Shown piece by piece: positions 1 through 5,999 of a DNA stretch of 6,827 bases. Positions within the stretch are counted from its first letter, which is position 1. The number at the start of each line of letters is the position of its first letter. The translations under genes were made by a program, and so were the position numbers. The notes beneath the pieces are model-generated. The model was not told the origin of the DNA and ran no database searches. It saw only the letters and a list, made by a program, of their open reading frames with translations. This DNA is from Pseudomonadota bacterium. Lineage in GTDB: Bacteria > Pseudomonadota > Gammaproteobacteria > Acidiferrobacterales > Acidiferrobacteraceae. The DNA is taken from NCBI GenBank assembly GCA_021795255.1, contig JAJYPQ010000210.1:1-6827 (forward strand), given 5' to 3'.

Positions 1-1
1 G

Positions 2-175
2 GAGCAGGAGGCCTATTTCGTCGAACTTGGTTGGTACAGCCGCGAGCTGTTCGCCGCAGCCCTTGCAGCCTTCACGCGCGGCGATGAGCCCGAGGGCCGG
101 CGCCTTTCCCAGGAAGACCAGCGCCTGAAACGCGCGGCCGATGATGATTGGGGTACGCGCCAGGGGGAGGGGTAG
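2..175 (+). CDS. C-terminal end of an unrecognised protein (5' end outside window)
   Basis: An open frame enters from the left edge and ends at a TAG at 173-175, giving the last 57 residues of a protein. The segment is charged and alanine/arginine/glutamate rich. An amphipathic helical stretch (FVELGWYSRELFAAALAAF) is followed by a hydrophilic acidic tail ending WGTRQGEG. Codon third positions are strongly G/C, as expected of a resident gene. The next small gene starts four bases after this stop, so the two are probably co-transcribed. I recognise no family, and the piece is too short for a functional call. Confidence refers to this being a real coding end. Confidence 0.6.
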   Translation, partial: EQEAYFVELGWYSRELFAAALAAFTRGDEPEGRRLSQEDQRLKRAADDDWGTRQGEG

Positions 176-178
176 ACC

Positions 179-355
179 ATGTTTTTTATTATTGCCTTTG
201 CCATCATCTGGGCCTTCTTTGGGTTCAATCATGCCTTCGAGGCGGCGTTTGCCCTGGGTCTTCTGGCCGTCATCTTTGGCCTGGGGGCCGCGCCGGGGAT
301 CCTCGTGGACAAGGTCCTCAAGGACAGGCAGAAGAACCAGAGGAACAATTTGTGA
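179..355 (+). CDS. Small hydrophobic (membrane) protein, 58 aa
   Basis: An ATG at 179 is preceded by a strong Shine-Dalgarno run (GGGGAGGGG, about 164-172) that lies inside the end of the upstream gene. The 58-residue product begins MFFIIAFAIIWAFFGF. A second hydrophobic stretch covers about residues 21-41 (AAFALGLLAVIFGLGAAPGI), and a basic tail (DKVLKDRQKNQRN) follows. This fits a two-helix inner-membrane protein with its positive tail in the cytoplasm. It sits four bases after the preceding stop and in the same frame, so it is probably translationally coupled to it. The family and role are unknown. It belongs to the left flank rather than the downstream operon, because a separate promoter lies between them. 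Confidence 0.65.
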   Translation: MFFIIAFAIIWAFFGFNHAFEAAFALGLLAVIFGLGAAPGILVDKVLKDRQKNQRNNL

Positions 356-451
356 AAATCCAACGCCCTCTTAGATGGTGCTGACACCCCCGTAGTATCA
401 CCCCGAATGTCCGTTGGAAAAGATAAGTTCCTCGCCGACCGAACAGGTCTA

Positions 452-481
452 TTGACTTCCGTATACGACGTGTTTTAATAT
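452..481 (+). promoter_or_regulatory. Predicted sigma70-type promoter of the ubiquitin-like operon
   Basis: TTGACT at 452-457 matches five of six positions of the -35 consensus. TAATAT at 476-481 is an acceptable -10 element after an 18-base spacer. Transcription would start near 488, leaving a leader of roughly 40 bases before the GTG at 527. The local sequence is A/T-rich against its surroundings. It is the only good promoter seen ahead of the six same-strand genes. Confidence 0.5.
460..467. promoter_or_regulatory. 8-bp perfect palindrome in the promoter spacer (possible operator)
   Basis: CGTATACG reads the same on both strands and lies between the predicted -35 and -10 elements, where a dimeric repressor would block RNA polymerase. 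WYL regulators of the CapW/BrxR type bind inverted repeats in the promoter of their own operon. Assigning this site to the adjacent WYL gene is inference from position. Confidence 0.3.
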
Positions 482-498
482 GAGTCGGGTTTTTATAT

Positions 499-527
499 CA
501 ATCTACTTTTAAGGTGGATATAGATTG
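499..527. repeat. 7-bp inverted repeat flanking the RBS and touching the start codon
   Basis: CAATCTA at 499-505 and TAGATTG at 521-527 are exact reverse complements separated by 15 bases. The Shine-Dalgarno AAGGTGG (511-517) lies in the loop, and the first base of the GTG start is the last base of the right arm. It could be a second operator or an RNA hairpin that limits translation of the regulator. A chance repeat in A/T-rich sequence remains possible. Confidence 0.3.
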
Positions 528-1435
528 TGGACGAGTCCAATCTCCCCCGAACGGCTAAGAGCCTCAGTAAGGAAAGTCGGCAGGCCAAATTTGGCCGGTG
601 GGGCCAGGATCGTAGGCTCGAATTCATTGAGTTCCGGCTGCTCTGGGAAGGTAAGATCAATCGCAGCGAGTTAGCAGATTTCTTTGGTGTTTCGATTCAA
701 CAGGCCTCGCTGGACTTCGCGAAGTACATGGTGGTTGCCGAAGGCAATATGGAGTACGACCGGAGCGAGAAGGTCTACCGCGCTGCGCAGAGTTTCGAGC
801 CCCGTTTTCTGGCGCCCGATACGCAGGCGTACCTCAATCAGCTTGCCAATTTGACGACCGGGACCTTACCGCCAGCGTTAAGCTTCATTGGGTCGAGACC
901 GCCATGTGATGTTGTTACGCTGCCGACGCGGCGCGTTCGGACCGATGTCTTGCTGACGATTCTCTGTGCGATTAGGGATCGTTCCGAGATCGAGGTGACG
1001 TACCAGTCAATGCGCCGTCCTTCTGCGACGAGGCGTTGGATTGCGCCACACTCGCTCGCTTTCGATGGTGCCCGATGGCATGCGCGGGCTTGGTGTCGCG
1101 ATTCCGGTATGTTTCGGGACTTCGTGCTAACTCGGATGCAGGAGATCCATGCTCGCCGTACGAGCAATATCGATGCATCGAGGGATATAGACTGGCATAC
1201 ATACGAGGTAGTCGTCATCGAGCCGCGGCCGGATTTGACCCCTGGCCAGCGGGATTCGGTCATTAGAGATTTCGGCATGGAGAACGGGAAGTTGTGCAAT
1301 ACGATCCGTCGAGCACTCGTTCAGTACTTTGTGCGACACCTGCAGATCGGAGGTCCTGGCATGTCTGGACAGCCAGTCGTGTGGGCGAATCGAGAAGAAC
1401 TGAAAGACTTGGTCGATTCCAGCAGATTGTACTAG
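527..1435 (+). CDS. WYL-domain transcriptional regulator, CapW/BrxR-like (302 aa)
   Basis: Likely a DNA-binding repressor of this defence-type operon. The GTG start is fixed by an in-frame TAG at 521-523 and an AAGGTGG ribosome site at 511-517. Residues about 25-85 form a winged helix-turn-helix: a GRWGQDRRLEFIEFRLLWEG helix, then a recognition region SELADFFGVSIQQASLDFAK, then a wing around EYDRSEKVYRA. Residues about 140-210 are a WYL domain: EVTYQSM, RRWIAPHSLAFDGARWHARA, and FRDFVLTRMQEI. About 225-300 is a C-terminal WCX-like domain. The length and three-part layout match CapW/BrxR proteins, which repress CBASS, BREX and other defence operons and sense an unknown infection signal through the WYL domain. 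The ubiquitin-like gene starts 50 bases downstream with no obvious promoter of its own, so the regulator is probably the first gene of the operon and autoregulated. Confidence 0.85.
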   Translation: MDESNLPRTAKSLSKESRQAKFGRWGQDRRLEFIEFRLLWEGKINRSELADFFGVSIQQASLDFAKYMVVAEGNMEYDRSEKVYRAAQSFEPRFLAPDTQAYLNQLANLTTGTLPPALSFIGSRPPCDVVTLPTRRVRTDVLLTILCAIRDRSEIEVTYQSMRRPSATRRWIAPHSLAFDGARWHARAWCRDSGMFRDFVLTRMQEIHARRTSNIDASRDIDWHTYEVVVIEPRPDLTPGQRDSVIRDFGMENGKLCNTIRRALVQYFVRHLQIGGPGMSGQPVVWANREELKDLVDSSRLY

Positions 1436-1485
1436 GAGCGCGCCGTGATGTTTTTTAACCGCAGGACTTTGCGAGGAGAATTGAA

Positions 1486-1725
1486 ATGACTGAGTGCCAA
1501 AAGCTAAATCACTTCTTTGTCGATGCCAGAAAGTACGAGACCGCGCAAACGGCTCTGACTGGCGCTGAAATCAAGGCAATCGCTGGTGTCGCGGCGAACT
1601 ACCAACTCTTTCTAGAGGAAGAGGGGGACAAGCCGGACAAGGCCATCGGTGACGGGGAGGCGGAGAATCTCACCGAGCGGGTTAAGCACTTTTTCGCGGT
1701 TCCTCCGGCAACGTTCGGTGCGTAG
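1486..1725 (+). CDS. Ubiquitin-like protein, single Multi_ubiq-type domain (79 aa), Bub-like system
   Basis: The predicted protein modifier of the pathway. An ATG at 1486 follows GAGGAG at 1473-1478. The sequence resembles the Multi_ubiq (beta-grasp) family: strand HFFVDARKYET, then LTGAEIKAIAGV as turn plus helix (about 25-35), strand YQLFLEEEG, the acidic turn IGDGEAENL, and a last strand VKHFFAVPP before the tail ATFGA. Many relatives carry several tandem domains; this one has exactly one. It ends Gly78-Ala79 rather than in a diglycine, so either Ala79 is trimmed by a neighbouring peptidase or the terminal Ala carboxylate itself is activated. Lysines at 6, 16, 30, 49, 52 and 67 could accept chains. 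The E2-like gene begins on the base after this stop codon. The identification rests on remembered family patterns and the E1/E2 neighbours. Confidence 0.85.
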   Translation: MTECQKLNHFFVDARKYETAQTALTGAEIKAIAGVAANYQLFLEEEGDKPDKAIGDGEAENLTERVKHFFAVPPATFGA

Positions 1726-2124
1726 ATGATAGAACAACAATTTGCAGAGCTGCAGAGCTACCTCCGCGACGAAAAAGGGCTCGTGGGCAACCTTCAGCGC
1801 CTCAGTACCGGCGGACACCTCGTAATCATTAAGGACGTTCCAATCAAGAATGGTTGGGACCGTTCTGTTGTGGAGGTGCTGTTCCTCACGTCACCAGGTT
1901 ATCCAGCCGCAAAGCCGGATTGCTTTTGGGTATCACCCCAATTACGGCTGGCAAGCGGGGCGCTGCCGCAAAACGCAAAAGATGGTAACCCGATTCCTGG
2001 AGATCCCAATCCCAGTCGTCCTCTCACGTGGTTTTCCTGGCACCTGCAAACATGGGACCCCAACAGCGACAAACTCGTGACCTTCTATAGTGCTATTATG
2101 AAGAGGCTAATTCCCGCGCGATGA
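1726..2124 (+). CDS. E2-like conjugating protein, Prok-E2_E type, serine at the catalytic position (132 aa)
   Basis: The predicted carrier that receives the Ubl from the E1 and transfers it to a target. The ATG abuts the Ubl stop (TAGATG) with no strong ribosome site, which implies translational coupling. The fold pattern is that of E2 enzymes: an N-terminal helix (about 1-22), a strand VVEVLFLTSPGYPAAKPDCFWV (48-69, with the YPxxxP turn), then LTWFSWHLQTWDPNSDKLVTFYSAI (100-124). The last block lines up with the canonical ICLDIL...WSP...T...VL.SI of E2s, placing Ser104 at the catalytic Cys position with His106 nearby. The only cysteine, Cys66, lies in the strand before the active site. A serine E2 fits reports that Bub pathways run through oxyester intermediates. 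The stop overlaps the next start by four bases. The alignment was made by eye. Confidence 0.82.
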   Translation: MIEQQFAELQSYLRDEKGLVGNLQRLSTGGHLVIIKDVPIKNGWDRSVVEVLFLTSPGYPAAKPDCFWVSPQLRLASGALPQNAKDGNPIPGDPNPSRPLTWFSWHLQTWDPNSDKLVTFYSAIMKRLIPAR

Positions 2125-3455
2125 ATGAGCTCACCATCTCAAAAACTGAGGCCGATCGAGTCGCTAACGAAGTTCTCAGCGGCGACACCGAGCGGTGTGC
2201 CGTGCTCTTTGCCTCCCGCGCCAACCGCGCAGATGGGGAGGTACGCTTCATTGTTAGGGAAGCACAGATTCCAGGGCCGGAAAGTTATACCGAGCACAGT
2301 GCTACCAAGGCTGAGCTCAGTCCGGCGTTCGTGGCCCAAATCAGCAAGGCCGCGCGTATGCGAGGCGATTCACTCGTATTTGTTCACTCGCATCCCGGAG
2401 AGGCACGCCCAGAGTTTTCGCAGGTGGATGATATGGGTGAGAATCGCTTGGCGAGCTTTTTGGCCGCGCGGACGCCTGGAGTCCCGCACGGGGCGGTGGT
2501 CATCAGTATCGGAGGATGGCGGGGGCGTCGACTCGGCACTTCGGATCCGATGAGGATTATATCGCTTGGTGAGTGGCGCGAAGTGCTCTTCGAGCCGAAT
2601 CATGCGGACGAACTCATACCGCCATTCTTTGACCGCCAAGTACGTGCGTTCGGCGAGGCGGGGCAGCGTATCATGGGGTCCCTGACAGTCGCGATAGTCG
2701 GCTTGGGCGGAACCGGGTCTGTGGTCGCCGAACAGTTGGCGCACTTGGGTGTGTATCGATTCATCCTCGTAGATCCCGATCGGATCGAACCGACCAACTT
2801 GAACCGCGTGGTCGGTGCTACCAAGGGTGATGTTGGTCGATTCAAAGTTGACGTTGCCGCTGACCACATTACTGCAATCGCATCAGAGGCTTCAGTCAAG
2901 CGCGTTCGAGGCGATGTCACATACACTAACGTAGCAAAGGAATTAATTTCGACCGATTTTATCTTTTCGTGTACTGATTCCCACGGCAGCCGCGCGGTCA
3001 TTCAGCAGATCGCCTACCAGTATCTGATTCCGTGCATTGACGTCGGGTCACTACTTACAGCAGCCGATGGACAGATCATGGGCATTCATGGCCGTGTGCA
3101 GGCGCTCGCACCCGGACTACCCTGCTTCACCTGCAGCGGGCTTATTGACGCCGAAGAGGTCCGGCGCGACATGATGAACGAGGGAGAGCGCCGCCTCGAC
3201 CCTTACATTCAGGGTGCCCGGGAACCGGCGCCGGCGGTAATCTCCATCAACAGCACCGTGACCTCACTCGCCGTCACGATGTTCATGGCAATGACCATAG
3301 GTGTTCCAAGTGAAGGCCGCTATGTCTTATATAACGCCAAGAGTCCGTCGCTTCGATCGGTAACGGCAAGCCGGAACCCGATCTGCTACATCTGCTCGCC
3401 GAAGGGCGTCCTCGGGCGAGGGGACGCGCAGGTCCTGTTTACGCGGGAGGAGTGA
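2121..3455 (+). CDS. JAB/JAMM peptidase fused to a ThiF/E1-like adenylating enzyme (444 aa)
   Basis: Predicted to activate the Ubl C-terminus with ATP and to process or remove the Ubl through its metallopeptidase half. The N-terminal JAB domain (about 1-145) shows Glu24 as the likely catalytic acid, the HSHP zinc motif (His89, His91) and S-x-x-D (Ser100, Asp103). The E1 domain (about 165-444) shows the nucleotide loop VGLGGTGS (193-200), VDPDRIEPTNLNR (217-229, with Asp218 and Arg229), Lys242, and SCTDS with Asp286 as metal ligand. Two zinc-binding CxxC pairs sit at Cys335/338 and Cys422/425. There is no Cys between the CxxC pairs, so the usual catalytic cysteine is missing. Ser375 and Ser378 lie in roughly that region and are candidates only. 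The ATG sits in an ATGA overlap with the E2 gene. JAB-E1 fusions beside E2 and Multi_ubiq genes are known from comparative studies of prokaryotic ubiquitin-like operons. Confidence 0.9.
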   Translation: MNELTISKTEADRVANEVLSGDTERCAVLFASRANRADGEVRFIVREAQIPGPESYTEHSATKAELSPAFVAQISKAARMRGDSLVFVHSHPGEARPEFSQVDDMGENRLASFLAARTPGVPHGAVVISIGGWRGRRLGTSDPMRIISLGEWREVLFEPNHADELIPPFFDRQVRAFGEAGQRIMGSLTVAIVGLGGTGSVVAEQLAHLGVYRFILVDPDRIEPTNLNRVVGATKGDVGRFKVDVAADHITAIASEASVKRVRGDVTYTNVAKELISTDFIFSCTDSHGSRAVIQQIAYQYLIPCIDVGSLLTAADGQIMGIHGRVQALAPGLPCFTCSGLIDAEEVRRDMMNEGERRLDPYIQGAREPAPAVISINSTVTSLAVTMFMAMTIGVPSEGRYVLYNAKSPSLRSVTASRNPICYICSPKGVLGRGDAQVLFTREE

Positions 3456-3456
3456 T

Positions 3457-5124
3457 ATGGCGATCCGCGAGTTCTCGCCTGAACTACCTCGTGCGAAGAT
3501 TGCCTTTTTTAATGGACTTCCCTCAGACTCACTGGAGCAGTTCACCGGACGCCGATTCGAATGCGTATCTTGCACGGAGGAGGAGCTACGGAATCCGGAC
3601 TTTATTGCGCTGCTTGACGCAGTTATCTTCTTCCAAAATCCCGAAAAGCGGAATGCGCTAGGGCCCATGCTACGCGCGACGATCCCCATGCTCTTGAATA
3701 ACGGCGTGAGTATATATGTGCGAATCGCGTCGGACCCCGACAAGACCCGGGCGGCACGTGGACTGGTTATCAATACTCTACTAGACATAGGGGCTCCACT
3801 GGCGAATATTTCGCGAGAGGAGTGGACGCGAATACCGAAGGCGTTACGAGAACGCGAGGGCGGCAACCTGGCGCCCTACGTCTATATCTCGGACTCTGCA
3901 GAGCCTTGGTCTCAGTTCGCTAACGTCGTCTGCGATCATCCGGCGGGAAACAGCCCCAACAATCTGCTGCTCAGTAAGGACGTTGTTCGAAATCTTCGAA
4001 AGCTTGGTGAAGCTGGCCATGAGGAGCGTCTGCTGCTTCTGCGGCGGGCATTTTCTGATTGCCGTGTCCTGCATCTCAAGCCTATGATGGACGGACTCTC
4101 TGGAGCAAACGTTTTTAAAGCCTACGCGTCTCTTAGAGACGGGCTGGTAGGGGACTGGCCATACCTACACTTCGTCAAGCTAGGGCCCCGCAAAAAAATC
4201 GCAGACGAGTATGATAAGTACGTCGGCCGGGCACTCGATTATGTTCCGTTTCACCTTGGTCCCAGATTACGTCTGGAACGATGCAATCTAGGCGCATCAC
4301 AGGGTATCCTGGTCGGTGATTTCGTCGAAGGCGCCGAGCCGATCCGCGACTGCGCTCCGGGCGGACGCGCCGGCCATGCCATTGCTAATCTTTTCGACAA
4401 GACGTTAGGGGCCTGGCGCAAACAGGCCCGGCGTGATTCAAGTCCAACCCTCGCGCAATATCTGGAGGGGAAATGGTCGGACGAGAACGGACAGGAGATC
4501 AAGCTCCCGCCTGCCCGCGCGACCATCGTTGGCGAATTGGGAGGCAATCCCTTGGTTGCACCTTCGCGCGAGATTTTCGGCCGACACAGTCATGGCGAGG
4601 TGCTGTGTGGACCAGCCCACGGTGACCTACATGCAACGAACGTTCTGGTCCGCGGTGGTGACGCGATCATCATTGACTTCGAGAAAACGGAGGATCATTT
4701 TCCGATGCTCTACGATCCGGCATCTCTGGAGGGTGGCTTGCTGGTGGATGGTTTTGGGTGCGATGCTCGTTGCAAAAGAAGCCCGAGAGCGTTACTTGAG
4801 TCAATTGGGCCGCTTTACCGATTGGAGGTATTGAATGGATTCGTTGTTCCCTGCCATGCGGCGGACCAATCGTCGTGGTTTTATGACTCCGTAGCGCAGA
4901 TTCGTGCGGCATCGCGGCACGCCGAGAGAGCTACCGGACAATATGCCTTGGTGCTTGCATTATGCCTCATTCGCAAAGGGTGTAATCCGCAGCCTTTTAA
5001 GACCGCTCATGAGAACCTTCGAGCGATCGCATTTATCCTGGGACAGAGAATACTGACGCAGATCGGGCAGCAATCTCAGCGGCAGGTTGGTCAGGCAACG
5101 GAGCAGCCAAAAGGCCAAACCTAA
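3457..5124 (+). CDS. APH/choline kinase-like protein with an N-terminal alpha/beta domain (555 aa)
   Basis: A likely protein or small-molecule kinase in the Ubl operon; its substrate is unknown. An ATG lies one base after the E1 stop, with GGGAGGA at 3445-3451. Residues about 12-130 alternate strands and helices (KIAFFNG, DAVIFFQNP, VSIYVRI) like a receiver or flavodoxin-type domain. The kinase core covers about 205-430. It has a glycine-loop region MDGLSGANVF (211-220), HFVKLG with Lys241 as the ATP lysine, DEYDKY with Glu251, and a hinge near ILVGDFVEG (284-292). The catalytic loop is HGDLHATN (388-395, Asp390 and Asn395), followed by IIIDFE with metal-binding Asp407. All key residues are present, so it is probably active. 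The C-terminus (about 440-535) is helical, with a Gln-rich tail. I recall similar proteins among predicted conflict-system components (possibly the TCAD9 family), but that name is uncertain. The spacing says it works with the Ubl genes. Confidence 0.75.
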   Translation: MAIREFSPELPRAKIAFFNGLPSDSLEQFTGRRFECVSCTEEELRNPDFIALLDAVIFFQNPEKRNALGPMLRATIPMLLNNGVSIYVRIASDPDKTRAARGLVINTLLDIGAPLANISREEWTRIPKALREREGGNLAPYVYISDSAEPWSQFANVVCDHPAGNSPNNLLLSKDVVRNLRKLGEAGHEERLLLLRRAFSDCRVLHLKPMMDGLSGANVFKAYASLRDGLVGDWPYLHFVKLGPRKKIADEYDKYVGRALDYVPFHLGPRLRLERCNLGASQGILVGDFVEGAEPIRDCAPGGRAGHAIANLFDKTLGAWRKQARRDSSPTLAQYLEGKWSDENGQEIKLPPARATIVGELGGNPLVAPSREIFGRHSHGEVLCGPAHGDLHATNVLVRGGDAIIIDFEKTEDHFPMLYDPASLEGGLLVDGFGCDARCKRSPRALLESIGPLYRLEVLNGFVVPCHAADQSSWFYDSVAQIRAASRHAERATGQYALVLALCLIRKGCNPQPFKTAHENLRAIAFILGQRILTQIGQQSQRQVGQATEQPKGQT

Positions 5125-5133
5125 GGGAGTCTC

Positions 5134-5673
5134 ATGATCAATCCAAAGCTCACCTTCAAAGCAACTGTGGCATCTCGCGCTGCCGCCAGCAGTTATCTGA
5201 GGGAACCAGGCGATGCTGTTATTGTTGATCGCCAAGGGCCGCGATGGCTCATTCTCATGTGTCCTTGTGGTTGTGAGTCTGAGATCCCCGTGAACCTTGA
5301 TCCACGGGCAGGCCCGGCATGGAGCCTCTATAAAGAAAGGAAAGGCCTCAGTGTGTACCCCTCTGTTTGGCGGGATGCCGACTGCGAAAGTCACTTCATT
5401 ATTTTACGCAATAGAATCTTCATGCTGGGATCTCAGTATGGCGACCTGTGGCCTTGTGGGGATATTGAAGACGAGGAGGGCCTCGAGAGGGAGACTTTGT
5501 CGCGACTTTCCAGTCTGCGAGATCGAAGCTACAAAGAGATTTCTGCCAGCATTGTCGGTAGTGTTCCTTGGGACATCCTTTGGTGTTGCCGGAATCTTTG
5601 TCGCAAAGGATTAGCGATTGAGGGCCTCGGGAAGAGCGTCGGAAGATTCAGAAAGGTATTAAAAAAGACCTGA
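5134..5673 (+). CDS. DUF6527 family protein, predicted Ubl-system serine protease (179 aa)
   Basis: Residues about 25-100 match the DUF6527 pattern as I remember it: strands VIVDRQGPRWLILM, then CPCGCESEIPVNL (Cys43, Cys45, Cys47), a W at 63, then YPSVWRDADCESHFII with Ser77, Cys84, Ser86 and His87, and a closing strand RNRIFML. The cysteines probably bind a metal. A Ser/His dyad (His87 with Ser77 or Ser86) would be catalytic. DUF6527 proteins are typical of Bub operons and have been reported as a new serine protease family, so this one may mature or remove the Ubl. The C-terminal part (about 115-179) is helical and basic, ends RFRKVLKKT, and has no recognised match. The ATG at 5134 follows AAGGGAG at 5123-5129, nine bases after the kinase stop. 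It is the last gene of the operon; no clear terminator follows. Confidence 0.8.
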   Translation: MINPKLTFKATVASRAAASSYLREPGDAVIVDRQGPRWLILMCPCGCESEIPVNLDPRAGPAWSLYKERKGLSVYPSVWRDADCESHFIILRNRIFMLGSQYGDLWPCGDIEDEEGLERETLSRLSSLRDRSYKEISASIVGSVPWDILWCCRNLCRKGLAIEGLGKSVGRFRKVLKKT

Positions 5674-5999
5674 GTTTGGACAAAGTATAAGGGGAAGGTG
5701 TGCTTTGTGGCGGCTTTAGGGACGTCTTGTTGTAAGATGGCTTAAAATCGTATATGAACACGTTCGGGACATTCTACGTCGACTTCCAGAATCGCTACTT
5801 GGCCCAGCTGCACCGCAACACCCATGCGCCACCCGGTCACAGGCCGCTCCAAGGATTCAATGCCGCTGCCGCTCGGCGATTCGCCGTTCTGGATCCGGCC
5901 CCCGATCTGGGCAGTGCCGCCGCAGCCCCAATCACGCACCCCGGCTGTCCGTCACGGATTGAGAAAAACACACCATCAAATAATGTGGCCGTCCTCACG
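5674..5999. other. Intergenic stretch between the operon and the convergent gene, no convincing gene
   Basis: This 326-base gap lies between two convergent transcription units. Both strands carry short open frames: plus 5754-6014, and minus 5742-5939 with a GTG start. The minus frame has slightly more coding-like codon choice, for example the 5'-part of a strand-like run around VAVQLGQVAILEVDVECPE. It has no clear ribosome site and no recognised family. It could be a fragment of an older gene left when the cassette was inserted. There is no T-rich hairpin terminator for either flanking gene, and no tRNA or attachment site was seen. Confidence 0.4.

Noticed and set aside
838..1299. Minus-strand open frame opposite the WYL gene
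   Set aside because: It lies entirely inside the WYL coding region, with no recognisable motif or start signal.
2370..3001. Long minus-strand open frames opposite the JAB-E1 gene
   Set aside because: They are antisense shadows of a gene whose motifs are unambiguous on the plus strand.
5724..5738. Short hairpin GTCTT/AAGAT as operon terminator
   Set aside because: The stem is only five pairs including a wobble, and no T-run follows.
404..5776. GAATGTCC near 404-411 repeated inverted near 5769-5776 as cassette ends
   Set aside because: Only eight bases match, with no extended similarity, tRNA or integrase, so chance is the better explanation.
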